From positions 1,798,001-1,862,000 of the forward strand of contig JAGTWJ010000017.1 of assembly GCA_020064725.1 (NCBI GenBank): a stretch of DNA of 64,000 bases. Reading direction: 5' to 3'. Position numbers and translations under genes: made by a program. This document shows, in pieces, positions 1-11,854 of the stretch (positions within the stretch are counted from its first letter, which is position 1; each line of letters starts with the position of its first letter). Origin of the DNA: Drechslerella dactyloides (taxonomy: Eukaryota > Ascomycota > Orbiliomycetes > Orbiliales > Orbiliaceae). The notes under the pieces are model-generated. The model had not been told where the DNA came from. It did no database searches and was given only the letters and a program-made list of their open reading frames with translations.

Positions 1-3000
1 TTTGTTCTGTTTATATTAATCTAAATTTTAATTGTTATAAATATAGTTTAAGGAATTGATTTTTCTGTTTTTAATAAATCTGTGTTTTTTGATAAAAAGA
101 TTGTATTATAGAAATATGGTATAGTTCTTTTATTTACTGATAGAAGTTGTTATTTAAATTTGGAATATCTGCTGTATTTATAGATAAAAGGAATTATAAT
201 TACTTTTTATTTTTTATTAATTTAGTATATAAGACTTCTGTAATTGTATAGATAGAGATTTTATAATTACTAATCTTGGTATTAATAGTTTTTAAGTTAA
301 TTAAATGTAATCTTTTTGGTTTTAATATAAAATAAATTATTATTTATATTATTTTTTATATTATCTATAATATTAATATAATTTTAAAAAATTTTAAAGA
401 TTTCTTGGAAAATATTATGATATGTAATTAATATAAATATATTATTATAATAATGTTTAGATTTTTTTAATAAAATTAAAATTATTTTTAGTCCAGAAAT
501 TTCTCTATACCAAAACAATTATATAGTTTCTATAAAAGACTATAATTTTAATTTATTAGCTAGACCTGGCTTAATCTAATTATGCTAAAGTCTTTTTATA
601 AAATATCCTAGGTGATTATATATTTATAATAAAATAGATTTTATATTTTTATTATATAATCTATAATATAAAAGATTAATACCAAGTACTTAACTTTTGT
701 AAAGAGAAAAGATATATTATAATTATAATAGATAATAACTATAATTAATAAATTCTATATATTAATTGTTGGTTTAGATCTATAAAACTAAATAAACCTG
801 TTTATATTAACAAAACTTTTCTTTATTATAAGCCAAAGAATCCTAAATTAATAGTAATAATATCTATAATAATATTTGTGGTAACTGGTGTTATATCTAT
901 ATTAATTTATATAACTAATCTATTATTTGAACTTTTTTATTTAATAAATTATTTATTATAAGATAAACTTAATTATATGTATCAAAATTAAAATCTTTTT
1001 TAAATATATTTTTATAATTTTTATTAATAATACTATATATGAAATAAATAATCTTTAAAAAATTAATAATATGTTATTTATAAAATAGGTCCTAATTTAA
1101 TTAATTTTTAAAATCTGGTAATCTGAGATTTCCTTTTAACTAAATTAAATAATAAATATAAAGTATATTTTTTCTATTAATTTTTATTATTTTAAAATAA
1201 ATATTAATATTACTAAAAATTCCTAGTTCCTTATTAAATAGTTTGATTAATTTTTTAAAGAAAAATTTTATTATAATATAAAAAAATTTAGTTAATATAA
1301 TAAAATTATTAAAAATATTAGTTTATTTTATTTTATATTAGATTTTTCTACTATTTTTAAAATTAATCTTTAATTTAATTAGTTTGTATATTAGAAGGCT
1401 GTTAAGATTATATAGATTAAATATTAACTAAAAAATTGGTAATTTATATTTAATTAATAGAAAAAAGGCTTTTTTATATATTATTATATAATATTTACTT
1501 GATAATAGTATATATCTATAATATAATAATTATTAGTAAGATATTAAATTATTAATATATCATTATAATAAATTAATAAGCTAAAAAATAATAATATAAA
1601 TAATAATATATTAATATTAATTTATATTTTAAGATTTTTTATTAAAATATACTTTATAAAGATACTTATTTTTAATATAATAGTTTAAATATATATATCT
1701 AATAATTTATTAGTAATTTTTATCTTTTTTTTAATTATTTTAAGATTTTTAATAATTATTATATTTAAAATTTATTTAATTTTTAGCTAATTTTTATATT
1801 TTATAAACAAATAAAACTAATTATTATTTTATTTATATAGAAATATATTAAAAACTAAAAAAAAAAAGGTTAAATATATAGTCTATCTATAATTATAATA
1901 ATAAAAAAAGTATTAGATTTATTTTTTTAAAATTAATTAAAAAAATGACTATTTAGATAATTATCTATACTAATTTAAAATAGAGTAGAGAATATTCTAA
2001 TAAAAAAGTTTATTAAATTTTTAAATAATAATAATATATTTTTATATGTGTATTATATGTGTTGATTATCTATTACTAGAATACTATATATAGTATTTAT
2101 ATTAAATATAATTAATTACTTAATATTTTGTATTAACTTTACTTTTATAATAGTTTTATTATAATTAATATTATTTAATAGTAATCTTAATATATTATAG
2201 ATAATAAATATAATTTTATAGAGCTAATTAATTTATAAATTAATTTTAAATATAGTATTATCTATTTTTTTGTTATTATAAATATATATACTATACTCTA
2301 CTAATTTAATTTTAGAGTTATTAATATATAAAATTAATTAAATGATGTTTTTTGGTATTTAGTTTTTTAATAATATCTGGAGATATATATAATTAATTTT
2401 AATATTATAATATAATAGATTATTATAAGTCAAACCCAATAAAATATACTAGATTATAGTTGGCTGGATAGTTAAAAATAGTTTTAATATTACTAAATCT
2501 AGTTTTTTTATTAAAACCTAAATGATTTTGAGTATTTTAGACTAGTTTAATATCTTATCTAAAAATAGATTAACTATATTTTGTGTATTAAGTGGGATTA
2601 TAATAATGTGTTTGTTTATTAATCAATAGATGTTGTTGGTGTATATTTCTCTGGGTATGAATTTATATAGCTTGCTGATGACTTAATTTTTGGTGATCAT
2701 TATTTCTTTAACTTTGGTTAAATCTTAAAGATAATTGGGTTTTGGTTGATTTAAAGACTGTGTGTATATATATGAATAGCTGAGATTAAAGTCATTAATT
2801 TTTAAGAACAGAAATATCAATTTTTTTTTAACTTCTTTATAATATTTGTTGTAGATAAGACCTTTATTTATATGATTTAATATATAAGAATAGAATAGGA
2901 AATTATACTAAACTTTTAAATTATCAAAAACTAGGTCTTATAAATATTATAAAACAAAGAATTTTAAGTATATTATATAAAAAATAAATCTGGTCTAAAA

Positions 3001-3925
3001 TATAGGTTGTCCCAGTATTTTTAAAATATACTCCAAATAGTTAATACAATTTTAATTGATTTATGTTAAATAAGAATTCTTTAAATAATTGTTGTTTATT
3101 ATAGAACTATTAATATAATAGAGCTGTTGGTTTTATATAAAAACAAATAAAATTAATATCTGGGGATTTATTTTGTTTATAAGAATTATTTAGCTGAAAA
3201 TATATAAAAAAAGAATCTAAATATAAGAAATCTATATTTATAATAAAAATTTAACCTTAAAAATAACTATTATAATATTAGTTTTTTTATTAGTTTGTAA
3301 GTAATATTATTTTCTTATTTTCTTAATTAATATATTAATTGTTTGAAATGTAAATCATTTAATTATTATTTAAAAAAATATTTTCACAATAAATATTATA
3401 TATAATATTCATAGATTTATATTTATATTATTTTATGACTTGAATATGTAAGTGAATTATATAATAGAAATAATTTATAAATAAAGGTTTTTAATAAATA
3501 AAATATAAATCTAGATAAAAACTTGTTAGTATTAGAATCTAGATATTTTTAACTATTTATTTCTTATAAAATTAAACTAACATAAACTTTATAATATTAT
3601 CTAAAAATAATATAAAGTGACTATAATAAGCTATTAATTAATTATTGTTTTTATTCTTTATTCTTAATATTTTTTAAATTAAATAATATTTTTTGTATAT
3701 ATATATTAGTCTATAAAATTTCTGTGTTTATATATAATTAAAATATCTTACCTACTAATTATACTTAAGAAAGTGAAATTTAAATTTATATACTCTTATA
3801 CTCCTACAATATACAGGATAATAGTAAAATTTATAAAAATTAAAAAAAATTAAAATTATTGATTTTGTATATAATAAAAATAAAGTTACTAAAATAGATA
3901 AATTTTTTTTTTGTTTAAATAGATA
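1..3925. other. AT-rich degraded DNA, no recognisable gene
   Basis: No open frame of useful length exists on either strand. The sequence is almost entirely A and T with scattered islands that keep G or C, for example around 2580-2800. It is probably one or more old repeats destroyed by RIP, but I could not align it with the Fot, gypsy or Helentron families in this window. A short reading at about 2671-2697 resembles a reverse-transcriptase active site (LADDLIFG), but it stands alone and is not enough for a call. Confidence 0.5.
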
Positions 3926-3927
3926 TA

Positions 3928-5819
3928 ACGTCAACGATAAGCGAGCGGACAGTACAAGCGAGCAGACACCCTCCCCACCCCACCCTAATAAAAATACCAG
4001 CTACATTACCACTAGTGTATGGTTTCCTGGCCTAAGCATGGTAAACCATTTATTCAGGCTCTGAAGATGTCTGCTGGCATATTCAAATATTATACCTAGG
4101 TTTGCTGCAGTTGCTATAGTGGTGTATATGTGTAGTAGTAGTCTTTAGCTGGGGGGTATATTAGTATTTTGGGGGTATTGGCTGTTTAATTATTTTATTT
4201 ATAGTGTTGCTGCTTAGGATTCTGTTAGCTTGGTGTATAGTAAGTGTGTTCTTATATTATATATACTGTTTTTTTAGTTATTGGTACTTATTTAGTAGTT
4301 TATTTATAGAGTGAAGTATTATGTTCTTTATATATATAAGTACTATTTAGTATATTATTATTTATGTTTTTTTAAATAGCTAGTCTATAGTTGTTAATAA
4401 TGATGTAGAAGAGTTATTCTGGTACTGGGTAATTTAGTTTTTAATTAAGTCTATTTGTAAGCTTACTTTTAATAAATTTAATAGTGTTTTTGTAGTCTAA
4501 ATAGCTACTGTATTTATGGTGTCTAGATATGAATTCACTGGAGTAGTTATTAATAACTGTATATTTAGTTTTAATAGAATTTTATTAAGATTATAAGATA
4601 TAATATTAGTTTTAGCAAAGCTGTTGTGTATGTTTTTAGATATTATTATGGTAGTAAATACCTTATGAAATTTAAAGAGAAATTCCAGCTTAAAGATGTG
4701 GTTAATGTGTGTGTGTATTAAATTCTCTATCTTATGGTTATATATCTGTTTTAATAGTTTAAAGCAGTTAATATTTAATGGTTAGAAAATATGTGATGAA
4801 TGTGGTGGTATATAGATTATAATAATTTTATGTTTTTGATAATATAGTTTAAAGATAGTTAAATAGTAGCTTTTATAATTATCTAAAACTAATAATTAAT
4901 AGTTTAAAAAATAGTACTATATTATAAATTTATCAAAGTGTTTTAGTTATTATAAAATAAGCTTATTTATTGTCTAACTGTTATTAAAAAATATAATAAT
5001 CTAATTTATTAATAATTTAGTTATTATATACCAACTAATTAGATGATATTACCTAATAAAGATAATGAATGGTGATACTATCTAATCTTCTGTATTTATT
5101 TTCTAAATAATTATTACTTATTTATAATTCTTAGGCTACACTAGTTTAGTTTTATTATATATTTCAGCTCCTATAATAATAATAATTATAAATATTATAT
5201 TTATTGCAAAGCCAATCTTATCAAAGTTATAAATATTATTATTTATAATACTATACTTAGCCTTTACAACTTTTATTAACTAAAACTACTTACTAATAAA
5301 TACAAGATCTTCATATTTCACTCACTAATAATTGTATTTTCTAGACAGACATATCTATAGCTCTAAATAATATTTAATAAAGTTATTAGCCTATTTCTTA
5401 CTGATATATTATATACTATTATCATTATATGCTAATAATAACTAGTTGGCTATATCTTCCATATTACTTAACCTAGGATAAAAAAATCATATATATAATT
5501 TAAATATATATTAAATAATAATATCTTTTTTTAATTCTATAAAATTTTATAATTTAAAAATACTATTATATTATGAAGGGCAACTGCTATACTAGTATAG
5601 AAGAGTTATTCTCAAAACACTATATACTTTAACAGCAGCTAAAATATTTAAATTTTTATCCTTTTCCAAAGCTTTAATAGTTAGAGTAATATAAGATTTA
5701 GTTATAAGAGTAGCCATTATAATAGTAGTAGTAGTATATGATATTAGAGGTAGAAGGACATGTAGGTGTTTGGTGGGGTGTCCGCTCACTTGTACTGTCC
5801 GCTCGCTTATCGTTGACGT
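3928..5819 (-). mobile_element. F1: RIP-killed Fot1/pogo-type transposon, TIR type A
   Basis: The element is 1,892 bp, flanked by TA (3926-3927 and 5820-5821), and starts ACGTCAACGATAAGCGAGCG with the inverted copy at the right end. It matches intact F10 in length and layout, read on the minus strand. A remnant of the transposase N-terminus stays open at 5592-5789; it reads MATLITKS followed by an ALEKDKNLNI segment, aligning with MPASTTES and AMKKDQELSI of F10. All other parts of the frame carry stops. The left half has mainly lost C (T-rich, G kept), the right half mainly lost G, so RIP strand polarity switches near 4900-5000. It cannot encode transposase but its ends are still recognisable. 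Confidence 0.9.
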
Positions 5820-5821
5820 TA

Positions 5822-6185
5822 TTGACTATTAAAATGATATTTATATAAATAATAAGACTATTGATGAAAATTGGATGTAAATATTGATTAATAAGAATGA
5901 TATAATTATAAATAAATTTATAAAAAAAAATATAAATTAAAAATAGAAAAAATCATTATTAATAATAATATTAAGTTTAAGGCTTTCTAATTTGGTTTCT
6001 GGATGACTAATATAGGGTTCTACTAGATTATATATCTAATTTCTATCAACAAATTAAAGTTTATAGATTATAAAACTAAAGCAAAAACAATTTCTATTAT
6101 TATTAAAAAAAAATAAAACTAAAATATTTAACTTAAATAAAAAATTTTATAAAAAATTAGTAATAAAAAATAATATTAGAACTTA
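5822..6185. other. AT-rich spacer between F1 and F2
   Basis: A 364-bp stretch with no open frame and no detectable relation to the element families of this window. It keeps a few G/C-containing words near 5990-6030. It is probably a slice of older RIPped repeat into which F1 and F2 inserted. Confidence 0.4.
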
Positions 6186-6910
6186 TAACGTATTCCACAA
6201 GCAAGCGGACCACACAAGCAAATAGACCACCTCAACACCTTACCCCAGCAAAAACACTGGTTTTATGACTATACTGCTATTATACTAGGCTATATATATA
6301 CTAGTTTACTTAATTATATATTTAAAATATCTACTAGTATATTTAAATATTATATTTAAATTTATTATAATTATTATAGTAAATTATTTTTTTAAAAATA
6401 GTCTCTAATTAGAGGCTGCTTTAATAGTTTAAATACCCTACTTATTTACTCTATCTATTTATAATATTATTATTCAAGATTTTACTAGCCTAGTATATAG
6501 TAAGTATATCTCTATGCTGTATATACTATTTTTTTGTTTACTAGTACTTACTTAACATTTTATTAATAGAGTATAGTATTATATTTTTTATTTGTATAAA
6601 TATTAGCTAGTATATTATTATCTATACCCCTTTAGTGAATTAGTCTATAGTAGTTAGTAATAATATTGGAGAGCTATTTTAATACTAGATAATCTGATTT
6701 TTAATAAGTTTTAATTATAGGCTAACTTTTAAAGGATTTATTAGGGTTTTTGTTGTCTAGATGGTTGCTATATTTATAATATTAAGATATAAATTTATTA
6801 AAATAGATACTAATAGTTATATATCTAGCTTTAAAAAAATTTTATCAAAATTATAAGGTATAATATTAGCTCTAACAAAACTACTATATATATTCTTAGA
6901 TATTATTATA

Positions 6911-7159
6911 ACGTATTCCACAAGCGAGCGGACCACACAAGCGAGCGGACCACCCCATATAAACCAACACCCTACCAAAACACTTTTTATTGATAACTTA
7001 ATCAATAATTAATTTAAAATTAGAATAAAATTAATCTTGTTTATATAAACTATTGCAAATCTAAAAATATTTTTTTAAATTTTTTTTATATTAAATTAAA
7101 GAAATATACAAGGGGGGTGGTCCGGTCGCTTGTCTGGTCCAGTCGCTTATTGTTGACGT
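6911..7159 (+). mobile_element. M1: 249-bp chimeric-end MITE
   Basis: The left end is type B TIR (ACGTATTCCACAAGCGAGCG) and the right end is the inverse of ACGTCAACAATAAGCGACTG, a different TIR type. It is flanked by TA at 6909-6910 and 7160-7161 and sits inside the F2 transposase. It has no coding capacity; the short minus-strand frame over 6817-7005 is accidental. It is near identical to M2-M7 and shows little RIP. Position 145 of the element is G, as in M3 and M4. Confidence 0.95.
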
Positions 7160-7386
7160 TAGTAGTAAATATTTTGTAGAATCTAGAAAAAAATTCTAGC
7201 TTACTAATATAGTTGATATATATATGTATTAAGTCTTTTATCTGATAACTATATGCCTGTTTTAATAACCCAAAACACCTAATGTCTAACAGCTAAAAAA
7301 AATGTGAAGAATATAGTAGTATGTAGACTATAATAATCTTATATTTTTGATAATAAAGTTTAAAAAATATTAAATAATAATTATTA

Positions 7387-7635
7387 ACGTATTCCACAAG
7401 CGAGCGGACCACACAAGCGAGCGGACCACCCCATATAAACCAACACCCTACCAAAACACTTTTTATTGATAACTTAATCAATAATTAATTTAAAATTAGA
7501 ATAAAATTAATCTTGTTTATATAAACTATTACAAATCTAAAAATATTTTTTTAAATTTTTTTTATATTAAATTAAAGAAATATACAAGGGGGGTGGTCCG
7601 GTCGCTTGTCTGGTCCAGTCGCTTATTGTTGACGT
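7387..7635 (+). mobile_element. M2: 249-bp chimeric-end MITE
   Basis: Same structure and orientation as M1, with TA at 7385-7386 and 7636-7637, also inserted in F2. It carries A instead of G at element position 145 (7531), as do M5, M6 and M7. It forms the left boundary of the 1,947-bp tandem duplication. Confidence 0.95.
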
Positions 7636-8583
7636 TATAGCTATTTAAGATTAATAATTAATAATTTGAAATATAGTGTTATGTTGTAAAGTGGTTAAAA
7701 TACTTTAACTATTTTATAGTAATTTTATTTATTATTTAATTATTATTAAAAAATATAATAACCCAATTATTTGGTAAATTAGTCTTTGTATATCAATTAG
7801 CTAAATAGTGTTGGCCAGTTAGGATAATAAATGGTAATATTACCTAATTTTTTATATCTATTTTTTAAATAATTGTTACCTATTTATGATTTCCAGGCTG
7901 TGCCAGTTTAGTTTTATTGTATATTTTAACTTCTATAATAACTATAATTATAGAGATTATACCTATTACAAAACCTATTTTATTAAAATTATAGATATTA
8001 CTATTTATAATATTATATTTTGCTTTTATTACTTGTAAAAGCTGAAACTATTTTTAAATAAAATCCAGATTTTTATATTTAATTTATTAGTAGTTATATT
8101 TTCTAGATAAATATATTTAAAATTCTAGGTGGTATTTTACAAAGTTTACCACCTAATTTTTATTAATATATTATATATTATTACCAACATATATTAATAA
8201 TAACTAGTTAGCTATATCTTCCATACTACTTAACTTAGGATAAAAAGATTACATAAATAGTTTAAATATATACTAAATAATAATATCCTCTTTTAATTTT
8301 ATAAGATTTTATAATTTAAAAGTATTATCTACCTTTAAAATACAACCATTATATTAATATAATAGAATAATATAAAAGATATTATAAAACTTAATAGTAA
8401 TTTAAATACTTAATTTTTAATTTTTTTCCAGAGCTTTAATAACTAGAATAACTTAGAATTCAATCATAATGACAGCTATAATAATAATTATAAAAATAAT
8501 ATGATATAAAAAAAGAGTAGTTGTACCAGTATTGAGAGATGGTCCACTTACTTGTGTGGTCCGCTCGCTTGTGGAATACATTA

Positions 8584-9331
8584 TATTTAAATATATCTAT
8601 ATTAATTTAATTTTGATGTAGATATTTTTGGTTAAATATAGCTAAATTTATAAAATGTAAATATAGTTAATTACTAATAAAGATTCTAATTATACTAAAG
8701 AATATAATAAATACTAAAATAAAGATAATATTAAAGTTATTAATAAAGTAAATTAAAAAACTTTTTATAAAATTAATTTTAAAAACTTTTATAAAATTAA
8801 TATTTAAAGTAGTCTATACTCCTAAATATAAAATCTAAATGATTTTGAAAAATAAGTATAAGTGTTTTTGTGTATTAGAATATAAAATATTAAAATTTAA
8901 TTAAAAATTTAAAAATAATAGCTATACCTAAGAAGAATTTTAAAATATTTAAAAAGAAAAATATTAAATTTTTTAATAATGATGAATTAAATGAGTTTTT
9001 GTATAATATACTGAAAACTGTAGAGGAATATATTGCTAAATGGAAGTAATTATTTAATTATATTGTTAATATAGTTGAGTTAGATAAAATAGAATAAATA
9101 AAAAAAAATGGTAATTTTATTTTTGTGAGAAAGGAACTAGAACTGTATTCCTAATATAAGTTATATTAATTAATAAAATATAAATAAAATAAATAATTAT
9201 AGTAAATTCAACTTATTAATTAAAATTAATAATAAGTAAATAGATATATTTGAGGAGATTTATGTTAGGTATAATAGAATTAAAATTTTATTATCTCTAT
9301 ATAGATTATTATTTTATTTCTAAATAAGTAG
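8584..9331. other. AT-rich flank of F2, first copy
   Basis: About 750 bp between the end of F2 and M3, repeated at 10531-11278 and continued across M4 at 11532-11852. A plus-strand reading near 8986-9048 is briefly open (ELNEFLYNILKTVEEYIAKW) and stops at a TAA. It may be a fragment of a retroelement gag, but no motif proves it. Confidence 0.4.
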
Positions 9332-9333
9332 TA

Positions 9334-9582
9334 ACGTATTCCACAAGCGAGCGGACCACACAAGCGAGCGGACCACCCCATATAAACCAACACCCTACCA
9401 AAACACTTTTTATTGATAACTTAATCAATAATTAATTTAAAATTAGAATAAAATTAATCTTGTTTATATAAACTATTGCAAATCTAAAAATATTTTTTTA
9501 AATTTTTTTTATATTAAATTAAAGAAATATACAAGGGGGGTGGTCCGGTCGCTTGTCTGGTCCAGTCGCTTATTGTTGACGT
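9334..9582 (+). mobile_element. M3: 249-bp MITE at the duplication junction
   Basis: It is bounded by TA (9332-9333, 9583-9584). Its left flank matches that of M4 and its right flank matches that of M2, as expected of a recombinant between the two. Position 145 (9478) is G like M4, which puts the inferred crossover 3' of that site. Confidence 0.95.
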
Positions 9583-9584
9583 TA

Positions 9585-10528
9585 TAGCTATTTAAGATTA
9601 ATAATTAATAATTTGAAATATAGTGTTATGTTGTAAAGTGGTTAAAATACTTTAACTATTTTATAGTAATTTTATTTATTATTTAATTATTATTAAAAAA
9701 TATAATAACCCAATTATTTGGTAAATTAGTCTTTGTATATCAATTAGCTAAATAGTGTTGGCCAGTTAGGATAATAAATGGTAATATTACCTAATTTTTT
9801 ATATCTATTTTTTAAATAATTGTTACCTATTTATGATTTCCAGGCTGTGCCAGTTTAGTTTTATTGTATATTTTAACTTCTATAATAACTATAATTATAG
9901 AGATTATACCTATTACAAAACCTATTTTATTAAAATTATAGATATTACTATTTATAATATTATATTTTGCTTTTATTACTTGTAAAAGCTGAAACTATTT
10001 TTAAATAAAATCCAGATTTTTATATTTAATTTATTAGTAGTTATATTTTCTAGATAAATATATTTAAAATTCTAGGTGGTATTTTACAAAGTTTACCACC
10101 TAATTTTTATTAATATATTATATATTATTACCAACATATATTAATAATAACTAGTTAGCTATATCTTCCATACTACTTAACTTAGGATAAAAAGATTACA
10201 TAAATAGTTTAAATATATACTAAATAATAATATCCTCTTTTAATTTTATAAGATTTTATAATTTAAAAGTATTATCTACCTTTAAAATACAACCATTATA
10301 TTAATATAATAGAATAATATAAAAGATATTATAAAACTTAATAGTAATTTAAATACTTAATTTTTAATTTTTTTCCAGAGCTTTAATAACTAGAATAACT
10401 TAGAATTCAATCATAATGACAGCTATAATAATAATTATAAAAATAATATGATATAAAAAAAGAGTAGTTGTACCAGTATTGAGAGATGGTCCACTTACTT
10501 GTGTGGTCCGCTCGCTTGTGGAATACAT
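9585..10528 (-). mobile_element. F2': duplicated right-hand fragment of F2
   Basis: A second copy of 7638-8581 ending with the same mutated TIR (ATACAT) and TA at 10529-10530. It lacks the left end of a Fot element, so it could not move on its own even with transposase supplied. It owes its presence to the segmental duplication and not to transposition. Confidence 0.9.
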
Positions 10529-10530
10529 TA

Positions 10531-11278
10531 TATTTAAATATATCTATATTAATTTAATTTTGATGTAGATATTTTTGGTTAAATATAGCTAAATTTATAA
10601 AATGTAAATATAGTTAATTACTAATAAAGATTCTAATTATACTAAAGAATATAATAAATACTAAAATAAAGATAATATTAAAGTTATTAATAAAGTAAAT
10701 TAAAAAACTTTTTATAAAATTAATTTTAAAAACTTTTATAAAATTAATATTTAAAGTAGTCTATACTCCTAAATATAAAATCTAAATGATTTTGAAAAAT
10801 AAGTATAAGTGTTTTTGTGTATTAGAATATAAAATATTAAAATTTAATTAAAAATTTAAAAATAATAGCTATACCTAAGAAGAATTTTAAAATATTTAAA
10901 AAGAAAAATATTAAATTTTTTAATAATGATGAATTAAATGAGTTTTTGTATAATATACTGAAAACTGTAGAGGAATATATTGCTAAATGGAAGTAATTAT
11001 TTAATTATATTGTTAATATAGTTGAGTTAGATAAAATAGAATAAATAAAAAAAAATGGTAATTTTATTTTTGTGAGAAAGGAACTAGAACTGTATTCCTA
11101 ATATAAGTTATATTAATTAATAAAATATAAATAAAATAAATAATTATAGTAAATTCAACTTATTAATTAAAATTAATAATAAGTAAATAGATATATTTGA
11201 GGAGATTTATGTTAGGTATAATAGAATTAAAATTTTATTATCTCTATATAGATTATTATTTTATTTCTAAATAAGTAG
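10531..11278. other. AT-rich flank of F2, second copy
   Basis: Copy of 8584-9331 within unit 2 of the tandem duplication. No gene is visible. Confidence 0.6.
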
Positions 11279-11280
11279 TA

Positions 11281-11529
11281 ACGTATTCCACAAGCGAGCG
11301 GACCACACAAGCGAGCGGACCACCCCATATAAACCAACACCCTACCAAAACACTTTTTATTGATAACTTAATCAATAATTAATTTAAAATTAGAATAAAA
11401 TTAATCTTGTTTATATAAACTATTGCAAATCTAAAAATATTTTTTTAAATTTTTTTTATATTAAATTAAAGAAATATACAAGGGGGGTGGTCCGGTCGCT
11501 TGTCTGGTCCAGTCGCTTATTGTTGACGT
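11281..11529 (+). mobile_element. M4: 249-bp chimeric-end MITE
   Basis: TA at 11279-11280 and 11530-11531. It closes the duplicated array and is probably the ancestral right-hand MITE of the pair that recombined. Position 145 is G. Confidence 0.95.
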
Positions 11530-11531
11530 TA

Positions 11532-11852
11532 GTAATTTTAAATATTTTTAAAATATATTTAATATAAGAAAAAATATGTTTAATAATAATTTAAAAAATC
11601 TAAAGAAGTATTTTAAAAAACTATCTTCTAATATATTGGTTATTATCTATGTTAAATTTATAAATTATAATATAATTAAAAAAAAAAGGTTATATAATCT
11701 AAGATTACTATATATTTAATAAATATTTATATAATTAATAAACCAAAAAGCAAGCATTTAAAATATTATTATCTCAATACCTAAATTAAAGGATTAATAA
11801 TTGTGTTTTTAAGAGGAAGTAGGATATAAATATAATTATTAAGTTAATTATA
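11532..11852. other. AT-rich DNA between M4 and F3
   Basis: Continuation of the sequence seen left of M4, interrupted by the MITE. No gene or motif recognised. Confidence 0.4.
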
Positions 11853-11854
11853 TA

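Larger units (their letters stand above)
6188..8581 (-). mobile_element. F2: RIP-killed Fot-type transposon, TIR type B, carrying two MITEs
   Basis: The left end is ACGTATTCCACAAGCAAGCG and the right end is its mutated inverse (ATACAT instead of ATACGT at 8576-8581), flanked by TA. The total of 2,394 bp minus two 249-bp MITEs and their 2-bp duplications gives exactly 1,892 bp, the family length. Sequence on either side of M1 and M2 reads through as Fot transposase DNA on the minus strand and lines up with F1 at about 4650 and 4860. The frame is full of stops. The part right of M2 (7638-8581) is repeated unchanged at 9585-10528 as part of a segmental duplication. Confidence 0.9.
7387..11280. 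repeat. Tandem segmental duplication, two units of 1,947 bp
   Basis: Unit 1 is 7387-9333 and unit 2 is 9334-11280; a third MITE (M4, 11281-11529) closes the array. Each unit holds a MITE, the right part of F2 (944 bp) and about 750 bp of flank. Start-to-start distances are exactly 1,947 bp for M2 to M3 and M3 to M4. Apart from position 145 of the MITE, every stretch compared was identical. The shared AT-biased mutations show that duplication came after RIP. The layout is what unequal crossing-over between two direct MITEs (ancestral M2 and M4) would give. Confidence 0.9.

Noticed and set aside
2640..2720. Possible reverse-transcriptase motif LADDLIFG
   Set aside because: A single 8-residue match in AT-rich DNA without neighbouring RT motifs in the same frame.
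6817..7481. Two 62-codon minus-strand frames with the same first 31 residues
   Set aside because: The shared part is MITE sequence in M1 and M2; the rest is flank. MITEs of this family have no coding capacity.
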